Shown here: in pieces, positions 1 through 9,164 of the stretch | Layout: each line of letters begins with the position of its first letter | Position numbering within the stretch: position 1 is the first letter of the stretch | From: Bacteroidaceae bacterium | Lineage (GTDB): Bacteria; Bacteroidota; Bacteroidia; Bacteroidales; Bacteroidaceae | Assembly: GCA_017536765.1 (NCBI GenBank) | Contig: JAFXGV010000051.1 | Span: 1 to 64,000 of the forward strand | Direction of reading: 5' to 3' | Length of the DNA: 64,000 nucleotides | Translations under genes and position numbers: made by a program | The notes under the pieces: generated by a model | What the model saw: only the letters and a program-made list of their open reading frames with translations | What the model was told of the DNA's origin: nothing | The model's database searches: none

Positions 1-148
1 ATCTCTCTTTTTCATAGTTTTGTCATGTCGAACGTATGTGAGACATCTCTGTTATCGCGTATTGTTTGAGATTCCTCGTCGTTTCACTCGCTCGGAATGA
101 CAGATTCGCAACTTGGTTGAATTTATATCGAACTCAGGTTAGTTATTA
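1..148. other. Window-edge intergenic with a repeat-like segment
   Basis: No gene of its own is visible. A minus-strand ATG at 13-15 followed by Lys-Lys-Arg-Asp codons could be the first five codons of a gene that leaves the window; this is too short to support. Bases 70-105 contain ATTCC and GGAAT arms around a TCG-rich core. This resembles dispersed non-coding repeats I remember from Bacteroidota genomes, but only one copy is seen here, so the call rests on memory. Confidence 0.3.
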
Positions 149-1495
149 TCAAAGTATTCCTAAATTCTTGAAGAAGATATACAATATCAACAGCGGGGTT
201 ACATAGCGCAGCATAAACACCACAACAGGCATCACATAGCTTTTGAGAGAGCCGTAATTGGTTATTTCGTCGCGCATAAAGTTACGCTCCATCACCCACG
301 CAACAAAAATACAGGTGAACATAGCTCCAAGCGGCATAAGGATGTTGGCGCTCACATAGTCGAACACATCCATAAAAGAGACGCCCGTTGCCTTCACGCC
401 CAGGAAATCGAAATCAAACACACAATACACAGTGAGCAGGCTCAGCAGCACGGATATTGCCGATGTTATGCGGGCACCCCACTTGCGGGAGAGCTTGAAC
501 TCCTCGGCAAAATAGGCTGTGAGAACCTCGTGAAAAGAGATTGTGGATGTGAGCGATGCCAGCATCACCAACAGGAAAAAGACCGTAGACCACAAAGAAG
601 CAAGGGGCATTGCTTTGAAGATCTCGGGCAGCGTGATAAAGATGAGCGAAGGGCCCTCGGCAGGCTGCAAACCGGCACTGAACACCGCGGGGAAAATCAC
701 AAGGCCTGCAAGCAGCGACACCAACAGCGTGAGCAGCGACACGTTGAGCGAGGTGGAGACAAGATTGTTGTTTTTCTTGAAATAGGATGCATATGTAACC
801 ATACAGCCCATACCCACCGAGAGTGAAAAGAATGCCTGCCCAATGGCCATCATAATGGTTTCAGAAGTAAATGCCTCTTTGAAGTTGGGCGAGAGAAAGA
901 AACGGTATCCCTCAATCGAGTTGGGCATAAACGCCACGCGCACCGCCATTATAATAAGGATTACAAAGAGGGCGGGCATCATTATGCGCGAAGCCTTCTC
1001 AATACCCTTCTCCACGCCACGTGCCACAATAATGTGAGTGAGCAATATAAAGACCACCGCATAAAAGGCGGGGCGCCAGGAGGCCTGGAACGCGGCAAAC
1101 TGCTCGGTAAACGATACCGGGGAGCTGTAAAGCAGGCCTGTTGCCGAATTTACAAGATACTCCAATGACCAACCTGCAACGATATAATAGAAACCGGTAA
1201 TAAGCAGCGCGCCAAGCACACCATTATAGCCCAACCAACTCCACTTTTTAGAGAGTTGGCGGAATGCGCCCACTGCGTTCTTGCGCGATTTGCGCCCTAC
1301 GGCAAACTCGGCAAGCATTGCAGGAATACCCACCACGAATATACTCAACAGGAATACTATCAGAAAGGCAGCACCACCGTGCTTGCCTGCGATGTAGGGG
1401 AAACGCCACAATGCGCCAAGGCCTATGGCACTGCCCGCAGCTACAAGCACTACGCTTAATTTGCCCCCAAACGAGGCACGTTTATCTTCACTCAT
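149..1495 (-). CDS. Sodium-dependent transporter, SNF/NSS family
   Basis: A 448-residue inner-membrane symporter of the neurotransmitter:sodium symporter family, expected to import an amino acid or amine with sodium. The N-terminal signature AIGLGALWRFPY (about residues 23-34) and the following GGAAFLIVF belong to the family's TM1-TM2 sodium and substrate site. Further hydrophobic segments run to the C-terminus, and the length is normal for bacterial members. The substrate cannot be told from sequence. The start is the ATG at 1495, preceded by a good Bacteroides-type promoter at 1521-1552. No clear terminator is seen downstream. The gene is monocistronic and divergent from the outer-membrane protein gene at 1749. 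Confidence 0.9.
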   Translation of the reverse strand: MSEDKRASFGGKLSVVLVAAGSAIGLGALWRFPYIAGKHGGAAFLIVFLLSIFVVGIPAMLAEFAVGRKSRKNAVGAFRQLSKKWSWLGYNGVLGALLITGFYYIVAGWSLEYLVNSATGLLYSSPVSFTEQFAAFQASWRPAFYAVVFILLTHIIVARGVEKGIEKASRIMMPALFVILIIMAVRVAFMPNSIEGYRFFLSPNFKEAFTSETIMMAIGQAFFSLSVGMGCMVTYASYFKKNNNLVSTSLNVSLLTLLVSLLAGLVIFPAVFSAGLQPAEGPSLIFITLPEIFKAMPLASLWSTVFFLLVMLASLTSTISFHEVLTAYFAEEFKLSRKWGARITSAISVLLSLLTVYCVFDFDFLGVKATGVSFMDVFDYVSANILMPLGAMFTCIFVAWVMERNFMRDEITNYGSLKSYVMPVVVFMLRYVTPLLILYIFFKNLGIL

Positions 1496-1498
1496 TAC

Positions 1499-1600
1499 TC
1501 TATTTCATTAAATTAGAGCGCGAAAATAATAAAAAAAAGCGAACTACACAAAGAGTACACCGATGTCCATACCACAACAGAGTGATAAACGACAAATTAA
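1499..1600. repeat. Direct repeat copy 1 (contains transporter promoter)
   Basis: Bases 1499-1555 are nearly identical to 2368-2423, differing by a few substitutions and one A in a poly-A run. Weaker similarity continues to about 1600 and 2458. Copy 1 is the promoter and leader of the SNF transporter gene. Confidence 0.8.
1521..1552 (-). promoter_or_regulatory. Promoter of the SNF transporter
   Basis: Read on the minus strand there is TTTG (1552-1549), a 20-base spacer and TATTTTCG (1528-1521). This matches the Bacteroidota primary-sigma pattern TTTG-N19/21-TAnnTTYG. The start codon is 26 bases further on. Confidence 0.7.
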
Positions 1601-1748
1601 AAATTTGCATCATTATAAAAATGAGAGACACTTTAGCATATTTTAATATTTAACAATATTTAACAATGGGGGGGTAATTTCTCACCTAATATTTATACAT
1701 TTGTGCAAACTAAATATTAACCAAATTTTATTAACTAAATTAATTATT

Positions 1749-2279
1749 ATGAAAAAGTTTCTATTTTTAACAATTTGTTTCGCTGTTATGACAAGCGCTA
1801 TCAATGCACAAAGCGAAGGTTGGAAGGGTGTAAAAGCGACTTACAACAACTTTGAGTTAGAAGATGCTGATGCCATTTCGTCATTCTCAGTTGGTTATGT
1901 ACAAGGGTTCAAAATTCTTGAATCACTCCCTGTGTTTGTAGAAGGAGGTGCCAATGCCATCTACACAGCAGGTGATATTGCAGAAGGTGTAAAGTACACC
2001 AGTTTCGCAGCCGAAATTCCTGTAAATATTGGTTACAAATTTAATATTGACGACAATATCTCTCTGTTCCCCTTTGTTGGTGTAACTGCAAGATACAACA
2101 TCACCGGCGAAATTGAGGACGGCGAAGATGCCGACAAATTCCAGTATGGCTGGCAGATAGGCCTCACCGCCAATTATGCAAACTACAACCTTGGCGTAAG
2201 CTATGGTGCCGACCTTAATGAGATTTACGAAGAAACCAAAACAACTTCAATCAAAATTTCTGTAGGTTACAATTTCTAA
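1749..2279 (+). CDS. Outer-membrane beta-barrel protein (porin-like family)
   Basis: A 176-residue exported protein. The chosen start is the ATG at 1749, because the protein from there begins with a signal peptide, MKKFLFLTICFAVMTSAINAQ. The longer reading frame starting at 1701 would add a non-signal extension and would overlap the -7 box TACATTTG at 1696-1703. The mature part has alternating hydrophobic and polar strands rich in Tyr, Phe and Gly, and it ends in Phe (VGYNF), as outer-membrane barrels do. Size and pattern fit the small 8-stranded barrel proteins common in Bacteroidales. Its role is unknown. A stem-loop follows at 2291-2334. Confidence 0.75.
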   Translation: MKKFLFLTICFAVMTSAINAQSEGWKGVKATYNNFELEDADAISSFSVGYVQGFKILESLPVFVEGGANAIYTAGDIAEGVKYTSFAAEIPVNIGYKFNIDDNISLFPFVGVTARYNITGEIEDGEDADKFQYGWQIGLTANYANYNLGVSYGADLNEIYEETKTTSIKISVGYNF

Positions 2280-2613
2280 TTTTATATAATTAAGAGGGGG
2301 AGTGCAAAAGTAAAACTTTAATCTCCTCCTCTTATTGTAGCAATTCCACTCATAAACATTTTGCAATTCTATTTCATTAAATTAGAGCACGAAAATAATA
2401 AAAAAAGCGAACTACACAAAGAGAACACTGTTGCCCACGCCATAACAGGTTGATAAATGGCGCATTGGTAACAATATAGCATAAAAGCAGAAACGTCTTT
2501 AATGATTTTTAACACCATTTAACACGCAAAAATACTCGCTTTAATATTTTAACTATATATTCGCCTACACGAATGTGAAAAACCATTAAATTATTAACCA
2601 TATTTTTATTATT
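2280..2613. other. 334-base intergenic region
   Basis: It holds, in order, a weak stem-loop (2291-2302 with 2323-2334, one mismatch, no T-run), the second copy of the 1499-1600 repeat with an orphan minus-strand promoter, and a -7-like box TATATTCG at 2556-2563 that could serve the lipoprotein gene at 2614. No coding sequence is evident. Confidence 0.6.
2368..2458. repeat. Direct repeat copy 2 (orphan promoter copy)
   Basis: This copy of 1499-1600 still carries the transporter promoter: minus-strand TTTG (2420-2417), 19 bases, TATTTTCG (2397-2390). No minus-strand gene follows. It points into the 3' end of the beta-barrel gene. Confidence 0.7.
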
Positions 2614-3438
2614 ATGAAAAAACTACTTACAATGATGCTGCTACTTGCAGCCACAATTAGTTTCTACTCTTGCTCGAGCGACGATGACGACAGCCCCCTA
2701 TTGGAGCTAACCGTTGAAAACATTGCCGGTTATTGGTACTGGGAAAGTGACGACGAGTATGCAAGTTATCAATTCTATGAGGGTTATGGTAGCTACTATT
2801 ACGAAAATGATAATGGATATGTGAAGAACGAGAGCTTTACTTTTAGAATAGAAGGAGGTGGAAGTGCTCTTTACATTACAACAGCAAGCGGCACAAACAA
2901 GTACCAAATTACAGAGCTCAGAAGGGACAGAGTAACCATTGAAACGACCATCGACGGACAAAAGGAAAAACATACTTTTATAAGAGATGATTACGACGAT
3001 GATTACGACGACGATGATGATTACGAGGAAAACATTCCCGAGGAAATTCCCCAACCAGTTCCCCCCACAGGCGAAGGCACCAAGATTATTGGTACTTGGG
3101 GCAACCCCACATTCATAAGCAGTTCAGACCCCGAGGATTGGGAAGATAACGTAGTAAGCAACTCTAATGCAGCTTTTACATTCTATGCAGATGGAACCGC
3201 TTATTTCTATGATGGAGAGGACCCCGAAGATAGTTTCGAATTTATTTACGAATACAAGCATAATGAAAATACTCTTATGATGTACTGCGGCAGATACGGA
3301 CAAATTGTATCAAAGCGTACCATTGTATTCGAGCATGACAATAAAATGATAATGAGAGACGATTACTATTTCGACCCAACAGAAGATGCGGTACCGGAAT
3401 ATTCCGACGTTACATACAGCCTTAAACGCGTACAATAA
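2614..3438 (+). CDS. Lipoprotein of unknown function, lipocalin-like repeats
   Basis: A 274-residue putative lipoprotein. The signal peptide ends in a lipobox with Cys20 (SFYSC), followed by Ser-Ser-Asp-Asp-Asp-Asp, the acidic stretch typical of surface-exported Bacteroidota lipoproteins. Two similar halves (about residues 31-125 and 155-274) each begin with an IxGYWYW- or IIGTWG-like strand and end in a polar beta strand, which suggests a duplicated lipocalin-like beta fold. A strongly acidic Asp/Glu linker (residues about 128-145) joins them. No enzyme motif is visible. A strong terminator follows at 3454-3499. Confidence 0.7.
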   Translation: MKKLLTMMLLLAATISFYSCSSDDDDSPLLELTVENIAGYWYWESDDEYASYQFYEGYGSYYYENDNGYVKNESFTFRIEGGGSALYITTASGTNKYQITELRRDRVTIETTIDGQKEKHTFIRDDYDDDYDDDDDYEENIPEEIPQPVPPTGEGTKIIGTWGNPTFISSSDPEDWEDNVVSNSNAAFTFYADGTAYFYDGEDPEDSFEFIYEYKHNENTLMMYCGRYGQIVSKRTIVFEHDNKMIMRDDYYFDPTEDAVPEYSDVTYSLKRVQ

Positions 3439-3453
3439 ATATCGCATTATATA

Positions 3454-3499
3454 CACGACCTCCCGCAAAGCGCACGCTTTGCGGGAGGTCGTGTTTTTT
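3454..3499 (+). terminator. Intrinsic terminator after the lipoprotein gene
   Basis: A perfect 19-base stem (3454-3472 with 3475-3493) is followed by six T. It lies between convergent genes and has a T-run only in the plus direction. Confidence 0.9.
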
Positions 3500-3537
3500 A
3501 GGGCCGCTATGTTTAATCTATGCGGCGGTATATGGGT

Positions 3538-4437
3538 TTATACCAAATGCGCAATCAAATCCTCACGGTCGCCATAGAGAAGGTCGATAATGGGAATCTC
3601 TATCATAGTGTAACAACCGGGCTGCTGGCGCATAGTGGCACGCGCGCAACACACAAGCACCTGAGCAGTGAGGGCGGGGTTATTTATCTTCATATTGAAC
3701 TCGAACAACTGGTTCTGCGTAGTGCCCGAAACGCCCTTGCGGGTGAGGTTCACACCGTGGCCCATATCAAGCAGTTCATCTACGCAGGGCACCTGCATAA
3801 CGTGTGTTTCGTCGTTCACAAAATAAGGATCACTCTTTATGGCTGCTGCCACCTGCGAGAAGTCGTAACCCTCCTCAATCTCCACATATACCATACGGCG
3901 GTGTATGCCTGTGCCTACGGGGATTGTCATAGAGAGGGCTGCTTTTACACCCTCAATGGCTTTCACTGCCACCGTGTGGCCCATACTCATACCCGGGCCG
4001 AAGTTGGTATATGTGATACCTTTGGGGGCTATTGCCTGTAACAGAGTGCGGATAACCGAATCGCTGCCCGGGTCCCAACCTGCCGAGATAATAGACACGG
4101 CATTGCCGGCACAGGCACTCTCGCCAAGTGAACGGCGCAGCTCCACAATCTTTGTGTGGATATCGAAACTGTCCACCGTGTTTATTCCAAGCGCCAGAAT
4201 ATCCTTTGCATAACGCTCCACACTGCGGGTGGGGGTTGAAAGGATTGCCACATCTACATCGCCAAGCTCGCGTATGTCCTTTACCACATTGTAGCCTGCA
4301 AGTTCTGCGGGGAGATTCTCGGCTCCGGAACGACGTACCACACCGGCCACCTCAAAGTCGGGGGCTGCGGTGAGTGCCTGCAAGGTATATTTACCAATAT
4401 TGCCATATCCTACTATGGCTGCTCTAATCTTTCTCAT
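3538..4437 (-). CDS. ddh: meso-Diaminopimelate D-dehydrogenase
   Basis: A 299-residue cytosolic enzyme that makes meso-diaminopimelate by NADPH-dependent reductive amination of tetrahydrodipicolinate, a one-step branch of lysine and peptidoglycan precursor synthesis. The N-terminal Rossmann motif GYGNIG (residues 10-15) follows an AAIV strand. The substrate-domain segments [12 protein letters not shown] and [16 protein letters not shown] are characteristic of the family. Length is close to the usual 300-330 residues. A -7-like box TATCTTCG lies at 4468-4461 on the minus strand, 23 bases upstream of the start codon. The gene stands alone, convergent with the lipoprotein gene and downstream of the pnp terminator. 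Confidence 0.95.
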   Translation of the reverse strand: MRKIRAAIVGYGNIGKYTLQALTAAPDFEVAGVVRRSGAENLPAELAGYNVVKDIRELGDVDVAILSTPTRSVERYAKDILALGINTVDSFDIHTKIVELRRSLGESACAGNAVSIISAGWDPGSDSVIRTLLQAIAPKGITYTNFGPGMSMGHTVAVKAIEGVKAALSMTIPVGTGIHRRMVYVEIEEGYDFSQVAAAIKSDPYFVNDETHVMQVPCVDELLDMGHGVNLTRKGVSGTTQNQLFEFNMKINNPALTAQVLVCCARATMRQQPGCYTMIEIPIIDLLYGDREDLIAHLV

Positions 4438-4540
4438 AGTTTAATTGATTTTTATCGGTGCGAAGATATAAAAAACTCATTTTTTATTTTCTATATGTAA
4501 ACGATTTTTTTATGCGAAAAAATAAAAAATCATCTATAAA

Positions 4541-4578
4541 AAACGAAGCCGTTGAACATACGTTCAACGGCTTCGTTT
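4541..4578 (-). terminator. Intrinsic terminator of pnp
   Basis: A 17-base stem (4541-4557 with 4562-4578) is followed on the minus strand by a T-rich tract. It starts two bases beyond the pnp stop codon. Confidence 0.9.
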
Positions 4579-4580
4579 AC

Positions 4581-6752
4581 TTATGCCTGTGGGCGGCGGG
4601 GCTCGCGACGGGGACGACGCTCACGCTCCTCATAACCCTCGGGTTTCTCAATCAACGCTTTGCGCGATAGTTTGAACTTACCGGTCTTGGGGTCTATCTC
4701 CACAAGTTTCACTTGCAGTTTGTCACCCTCGTTGATGCCGGTCTCTTCCATAGTTTCAAAGCGTTTCCAATCTATCTCTGAAATGTGCAACAGGCCATCT
4801 TTGCCGGGCATAAACTCAACGAATGCACCATAGGGCATCACGCTGCGCACGGTACCCTCGTAAACCTCGCCGGCCTCGGGGATGGCAACGATTGCTCTGA
4901 TTTTTGCAATGGCCTCGTTGATTGCATTGCCGTTGTTTGCTGCAATTTCGATGATACCCTCGCCATCAACCTCCTCGATAGAGATAGTGGCACCGGTCTC
5001 CTCCTGCATACCCTGGATAATTTTTCCACCGGGGCCGATAACTGCGCCGATGAACTCTTTGGGGATGCGCATAGTTTCGATGCGGGGTGCGTGGGGCTTG
5101 AGCTCTGCACGAGGCTCGGCGATACACTCGGTGATTTTGCCGAGGATGTGCATACGGCCCTCGCGTGCCTGGTTCAAAGCTTTCTCGAGAATCTCGTACG
5201 AAAGACCATCTACCTTGATATCCATCTGCGTGGCAGTGATACCGTCAACGGTACCTGTCACCTTGAAGTCCATATCACCCAAGTGGTCCTCGTCGCCAAG
5301 AATATCGCTGAGCACGGCATATTTCTCCTCGCCTGCGTTCTTGATAAGGCCCATTGCAATACCCGACACAGGTTTCTTAATCTTCACACCGGCATCCATA
5401 AGCGCAAGTGTACCTGCACATACTGTAGCCATTGAAGAAGAGCCGTTAGACTCCAGAATATCAGAAACCACGCGAACGCAATAGGGGTAGTCGGCGGGAA
5501 TCATATTCTTGAGCGCACGGCAAGCAAGGTTACCGTGACCAATCTCGCGACGGCCTACACCGCGCTGTGCGCGTGCCTCACCTGTAGAGAAGGGAGGGAA
5601 GTTGTAGTGAAGGAGGAAACGCTCTGTTCCCTGGTTCATAACCTCGTCGATAATCTTCTCGTCGCGCTTTGTACCAAGTGTTACGGTTGTGAGCGACTGT
5701 GTCTCACCGCGTGTGAACACTGCCGAACCGTGGGGGCCGGGGAGATAGCCTGCCTCGCACCAGATGGGGCGAATCTCGGTTGTCTTGCGGCCATCGAGAC
5801 GCTTGCCCTCGTCGAGGATACAACGGCGCATAGCCTCTTTCTCCACGTCGTGATAGTAGCGGTCGATGAGCGCACCCTTCTCCTCGAGTTCCTCCTCGGT
5901 GAACTGTGCCTTGAATTCATCCTTTATTGCATCGAAAGCGGCTGCACGGCCGTGCTTGTCGTTGTTGCCGCTTGCTGCAACGGCATAAGCCTTTGCATAG
6001 CAAGCCTCGTGAACCTGTGAGCGGAGCTCTTCATCGTTCACCTCGTGGCAGTACTCGCGCTTAACCGTTGAGCCAACCTCTTCCATAAGCTCCATCTGAG
6101 CCTTGCAGTGAACCTTGATAGCCTCGTGAGCCACCTTCATAGCCTCCAAAAGGTCGGCCTCTGAAACCTCCTTCATCTCACCCTCGACCATCATAATGTT
6201 GTCGTAGGTTGCGGCTACCATAATGTCCATATCGGCATTCTCGAGCTGTGCAAATGTGGGGTTAACCACAAACTCGCCACCGATGCGCGCCACGCGAACC
6301 TCAGAAATGGGGCCGCCGAAAGGTATATCGGAAACCGCAAGAGCCGCTGATGCTGCGAGACCGGCAAGAGCATCGGGCATATCGACACCGTCGGCCGAGA
6401 AGAGCACGATGTTTACATACACCTCGGCGTGGTAGTTGTCGGGGAAAAGGGGACGGAGAGCACGGTCAACCAAACGGCAAGTGAGAATCTCATAATCCGA
6501 AGCCTTGCCCTCGCGGCGTGTGAAACCACCGGGGAAACGGCCAAATGAAGCATATTTCTCTTTATACTCTACCTGCAAAGGCATAAAATCGGTGCCGGGG
6601 ACAGCGTCTTTTGCTGCACAAACGGTCGCCAACAACATTGTGTTGCCCAAGCGCAACATCACCGAACCGTCGGCCTGCTTTGCAAGCTTACCAGTTTCAA
6701 TGGTGATTACGCGGCCATCGGGCAAAGCCACATTCTTTGTTACAACATTCAT
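4581..6752 (-). CDS. pnp: Polyribonucleotide nucleotidyltransferase (PNPase)
   Basis: A 723-residue 3'-5' phosphorolytic exoribonuclease of RNA decay. The order is RNase PH-like domain 1, the all-helical linker, RNase PH-like domain 2 ([16 protein letters not shown]), a KH domain with [12 protein letters not shown] and an S1 domain ([17 protein letters not shown]), then a short basic Arg-Pro tail. The start is set at the ATG at 6752. A reading frame continues upstream to 6884, but that part is hydrophobic low-complexity sequence covering the promoter, and the family begins at [13 protein letters not shown]. The gene is divergent from the lipoprotein gene at 6851 and has its own terminator at 4541-4578. 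Confidence 0.97.
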   Translation of the reverse strand: MNVVTKNVALPDGRVITIETGKLAKQADGSVMLRLGNTMLLATVCAAKDAVPGTDFMPLQVEYKEKYASFGRFPGGFTRREGKASDYEILTCRLVDRALRPLFPDNYHAEVYVNIVLFSADGVDMPDALAGLAASAALAVSDIPFGGPISEVRVARIGGEFVVNPTFAQLENADMDIMVAATYDNIMMVEGEMKEVSEADLLEAMKVAHEAIKVHCKAQMELMEEVGSTVKREYCHEVNDEELRSQVHEACYAKAYAVAASGNNDKHGRAAAFDAIKDEFKAQFTEEELEEKGALIDRYYHDVEKEAMRRCILDEGKRLDGRKTTEIRPIWCEAGYLPGPHGSAVFTRGETQSLTTVTLGTKRDEKIIDEVMNQGTERFLLHYNFPPFSTGEARAQRGVGRREIGHGNLACRALKNMIPADYPYCVRVVSDILESNGSSSMATVCAGTLALMDAGVKIKKPVSGIAMGLIKNAGEEKYAVLSDILGDEDHLGDMDFKVTGTVDGITATQMDIKVDGLSYEILEKALNQAREGRMHILGKITECIAEPRAELKPHAPRIETMRIPKEFIGAVIGPGGKIIQGMQEETGATISIEEVDGEGIIEIAANNGNAINEAIAKIRAIVAIPEAGEVYEGTVRSVMPYGAFVEFMPGKDGLLHISEIDWKRFETMEETGINEGDKLQVKLVEIDPKTGKFKLSRKALIEKPEGYEERERRPRREPRRPQA

Positions 6753-6792
6753 CTTTTTTATCTGTTTATTATTTTTTATTTCTAAATTCTCG

Positions 6793-6829
6793 CAAAGATA
6801 AATAAATTTCCACATTTTAACTATCTTTG
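6793..6829. promoter_or_regulatory. Divergent -7 boxes for pnp and the lipoprotein gene
   Basis: TATCTTTG occurs on the minus strand (6800-6793, toward pnp) and on the plus strand (6822-6829, toward 6851). Both match TAnnTTTG. No clear TTTG -33 element is present for either. Confidence 0.5.
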
Positions 6830-6850
6830 CCCACACATTTTTATAAAAAT

Positions 6851-8029
6851 ATGAATATTTCACGCATAACAGGAATAAAATCACTCCTTTTCACCGGGTT
6901 GGCTGCAATGCTTTTTGCTTGCGGACAAACGCCGCAATTCACCATTGAAGGAGTGATAGAAGGCAGCGAAGGCAAGATGCTCTATCTGTCGCACATAGGT
7001 ATAACAAAGACCGAGAAAATAGATTCGGTGAAGATGGGGCGTAGCGGCCGTTTCAAATTCAGCCAACCGCAACCCGAGTGCTACGATTTTTATGCATTGC
7101 AGTTGCAAGGTAGCGGCAAACGCATAACAATAGCCATCGACAGCACCGAAACGGTAAAAATAAAGAGTACGGCCGCCCATTTTGCCGACAGTTGCAAAAT
7201 AGAGGGTTCACCCGAAAGCTTGCGCATAAAGGAGATTTCCGCACTCGAACAGTCGCTGCAGCAACAGGTGAGCCACCTCATAAGGAACAGCGCACCCGCT
7301 ATTGGAGAAACCAGGGAGAAGATTTATACGCTCATAGGCGAATTCAAGCAGAACATCTTCAGGCAATACATAGCTGCTGCGCCACACAAGGCAAGCGCAT
7401 ATTACGCACTCTTTCTGCGCCTCAACGGCGAGCCCATCTTTGCGCCCAACGTCAACCGGTTCGACAGCCACTGCTTTGCCGCCGTTGCCACAAGCCTGCA
7501 CGGCAGTCGCCCGCACGCGACGCGCGCAATACATTTATATAACATAGCCACAAAGGGAATGGCAGCCACCCGCTCCGCAGCACCCCACGACACAATAGAC
7601 ATAGAAAGCGAGAGCATAGAAAAAATAGGGCTTTACGACATAAACCTACCCAACATACACGGCGACTCGGTGAGCCTGCGATCGCTCAAAGGCAAGGTGG
7701 TGCTGCTCGACTTTACCGTTTACAGCATAGCCGAGATAAGCAGCCGCAACATAGGCCTGCGCCAAATATACGACAAGTACCACAACCGCGGATTCGAGGT
7801 TTATCAGGTATCATTCGACACGAACGAGAGTTTTTGGAACAACTCGGCCGACAAACTGCCGTGGATATGCGTGCGCGACGGCGACGGCCGTGCATCGCAG
7901 AACATCCTTTTATACAACCTGCAATCGTTGCCCACATATTACCTCATAAACCGCGACAACGAACTTGTTGCACGCGACAACCAGATAGAGAACCTGGAGG
8001 CTGCCATAGAGGATTTGCTTAAAAAGTGA
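6851..8029 (+). CDS. DUF4369/thioredoxin-fold lipoprotein lacking CxxC
   Basis: A 392-residue periplasm-facing lipoprotein. The start is the ATG at 6851, which puts a signal peptide with lipobox LFAC near residue 25. An N-terminal DUF4369-like beta domain ([15 protein letters not shown]) is followed by a helical middle and a C-terminal AhpC/TSA thioredoxin-like domain ([20 protein letters not shown]). Where family members have a Trp-Cys-x-x-Cys active site after the LLDF strand, this protein has [11 protein letters not shown] with no cysteine, so thiol-disulfide chemistry is not expected. It may be a structural or binding descendant of the TlpA/ResA-like proteins. Monocistronic. Confidence 0.8.
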   Translation: MNISRITGIKSLLFTGLAAMLFACGQTPQFTIEGVIEGSEGKMLYLSHIGITKTEKIDSVKMGRSGRFKFSQPQPECYDFYALQLQGSGKRITIAIDSTETVKIKSTAAHFADSCKIEGSPESLRIKEISALEQSLQQQVSHLIRNSAPAIGETREKIYTLIGEFKQNIFRQYIAAAPHKASAYYALFLRLNGEPIFAPNVNRFDSHCFAAVATSLHGSRPHATRAIHLYNIATKGMAATRSAAPHDTIDIESESIEKIGLYDINLPNIHGDSVSLRSLKGKVVLLDFTVYSIAEISSRNIGLRQIYDKYHNRGFEVYQVSFDTNESFWNNSADKLPWICVRDGDGRASQNILLYNLQSLPTYYLINRDNELVARDNQIENLEAAIEDLLKK

Positions 8030-8099
8030 AAAAAGCGCAAAACACTCTGAAAAAAGATGTTAAGCACAAAACGTAAAAAGTAAAATTTTTCATTTTTAA

Positions 8100-8130
8100 T
8101 TTGCTTTTCAATTTTTAAGAGCTATCTTTG
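8100..8130 (+). promoter_or_regulatory. Promoter of greA
   Basis: TTTG at 8100-8103, a 19-base spacer and TATCTTTG at 8123-8130 give an exact match to the Bacteroidota consensus. Transcription would begin near 8137, leaving a leader of roughly 85 bases before greA. Confidence 0.8.
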
Positions 8131-8151
8131 CAATCACAACAACGAGATTTT

Positions 8152-8177
8152 GGGTTCCGGCATCCGTGCCGGAATCC
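8152..8177 (+). promoter_or_regulatory. Leader hairpin upstream of greA
   Basis: A 10-base stem (8152-8161 with 8168-8177, one G-U pair) with a 6-base loop is followed by a T-rich stretch up to about 8196. It sits inside the predicted greA leader and could act as an attenuator. See findings. Confidence 0.55.
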
Positions 8178-8223
8178 TTTGTTTTAATATTTTTTCAAAA
8201 ACCACATAAATACTAAAGAAGAA

Positions 8224-8685
8224 ATGGGTTATATGTCCGAAGAGGGCTACAAGAAACTGTTAGCCGATTTAAAAGAGTTGGAGGCGAAACGCCCCGAAAT
8301 TGTTCGTCAAATAGCAGAAGCACGCGACAAAGGCGACCTTTCGGAGAACGCAGAGTATGATGCAGCAAAAGAGGCGCAGGGATTATTGGAGATGAAAATC
8401 AATGAGCTTAAAATGATTATTGCCGATGCCAAAATCATCGACACCTCCAAGCTAAACACCGACAGCGTGCAGGTACTCACCAAGGTGAGCCTCAAGAACA
8501 CCAAAACCGGTGCCACAATGCAATATACAATAGTTCCCGAGAGCGAGGCAAACTTGCGCGAGGCAAAAATTTCAATCAACACCCCCATAGCAAAAGGCTT
8601 ACTTGGCAAGAAGGTGGGCGATGTTGCCGAAATCACCGTGCCCCAGGGCAAACTGTCGCTCGAGATTACAAACATTGAGTTTTAA
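8224..8685 (+). CDS. greA: Transcription elongation factor GreA
   Basis: A 153-residue cytosolic factor that enters the RNA polymerase secondary channel and stimulates cleavage of backtracked transcripts. The N-terminal coiled coil carries the acidic tip segment GDLSENAEYDAAKEAQ, where the conserved Asp and Glu act at the polymerase active site. The C-terminal FKBP-like domain ends in the GELI-like KLSLEI region. The first ATG (8224) is kept because MGYMSEEGYKKL matches Bacteroidales GreA starts. It is co-transcribed with the HIT gene 15 bases downstream. Confidence 0.97.
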   Translation: MGYMSEEGYKKLLADLKELEAKRPEIVRQIAEARDKGDLSENAEYDAAKEAQGLLEMKINELKMIIADAKIIDTSKLNTDSVQVLTKVSLKNTKTGATMQYTIVPESEANLREAKISINTPIAKGLLGKKVGDVAEITVPQGKLSLEITNIEF

Positions 8686-8700
8686 TAACCACAGAGAACT

Positions 8701-9099
8701 ATGGCAACAATATTCAGCAAAATAGTTGCAGGTGAGATTCCCAGTTACAAGGTGGCCGAGAACGAGCAATTTTATGCATTCCTCGATATAAACCCACTAA
8801 CCAAGGGACACACCCTTGTGATACCCAAGCGCGAGGTAGATTACTTTTTCGACCTCACCGACGAGGAGATAGGCGCAATGCAGATATTCGCAAAGCAGGT
8901 GGCCGAGGGCATAAAGCGAGCCTTCCCCTGCATAAAGGTGGGGCAGGCTGTTTTAGGCCTGGAAGTGCCACACGCACACATACACCTGGTGCCAATGCAG
9001 AGCGAAAGAGATATGCTCTTTACCAATCCCAAACTGAAACTGACACCCGAGGAATTTGCCGAGGTTGCCGAAAAGATACAAAAAGAGATTGCCCGATAA
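8701..9099 (+). CDS. HIT-family nucleotide hydrolase
   Basis: A 132-residue histidine-triad protein of the Hint branch. The family hydrolyses nucleoside phosphoramidates and related nucleotide conjugates. The N-terminal TIFSKIVAGEIPSYKVAE block is typical of Hint, and the triad HAHIHLV lies near residues 101-107. The natural substrate is unknown. It lies 15 bases after greA and shares its promoter. The 3' end of the gene, including the stop codon, is built into the terminator hairpin at 9071-9123. Confidence 0.93.
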   Translation: MATIFSKIVAGEIPSYKVAENEQFYAFLDINPLTKGHTLVIPKREVDYFFDLTDEEIGAMQIFAKQVAEGIKRAFPCIKVGQAVLGLEVPHAHIHLVPMQSERDMLFTNPKLKLTPEEFAEVAEKIQKEIAR

Positions 9100-9123
9100 A
9101 GGCAATCTCTTTTTGTATCTTTT
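9071..9123 (+). terminator. Intrinsic terminator overlapping the HIT stop codon
   Basis: A perfect 23-base stem (9071-9093 with 9101-9123) contains T-rich sequence in its right arm. The stop codon (9097-9099) lies in the 7-base loop. It ends the greA-HIT operon. Confidence 0.9.
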
Positions 9124-9164
9124 GTGAGCATCAACTTTTCAATCCATTTTAGCAGATGCTTTCT

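Noticed and set aside
4785..5484. Plus-strand reading frames of 200 or more residues opposite pnp
   Set aside because: They overlap the strongly conserved pnp on the other strand, have improbable compositions (Cys-rich or Ile/Ser-rich), no ribosome-binding context and no recognisable domain.
6753..6884. N-terminal extension of pnp to 6884
   Set aside because: It would cover both divergent -7 boxes and add hydrophobic low-complexity residues not found in PNPases.
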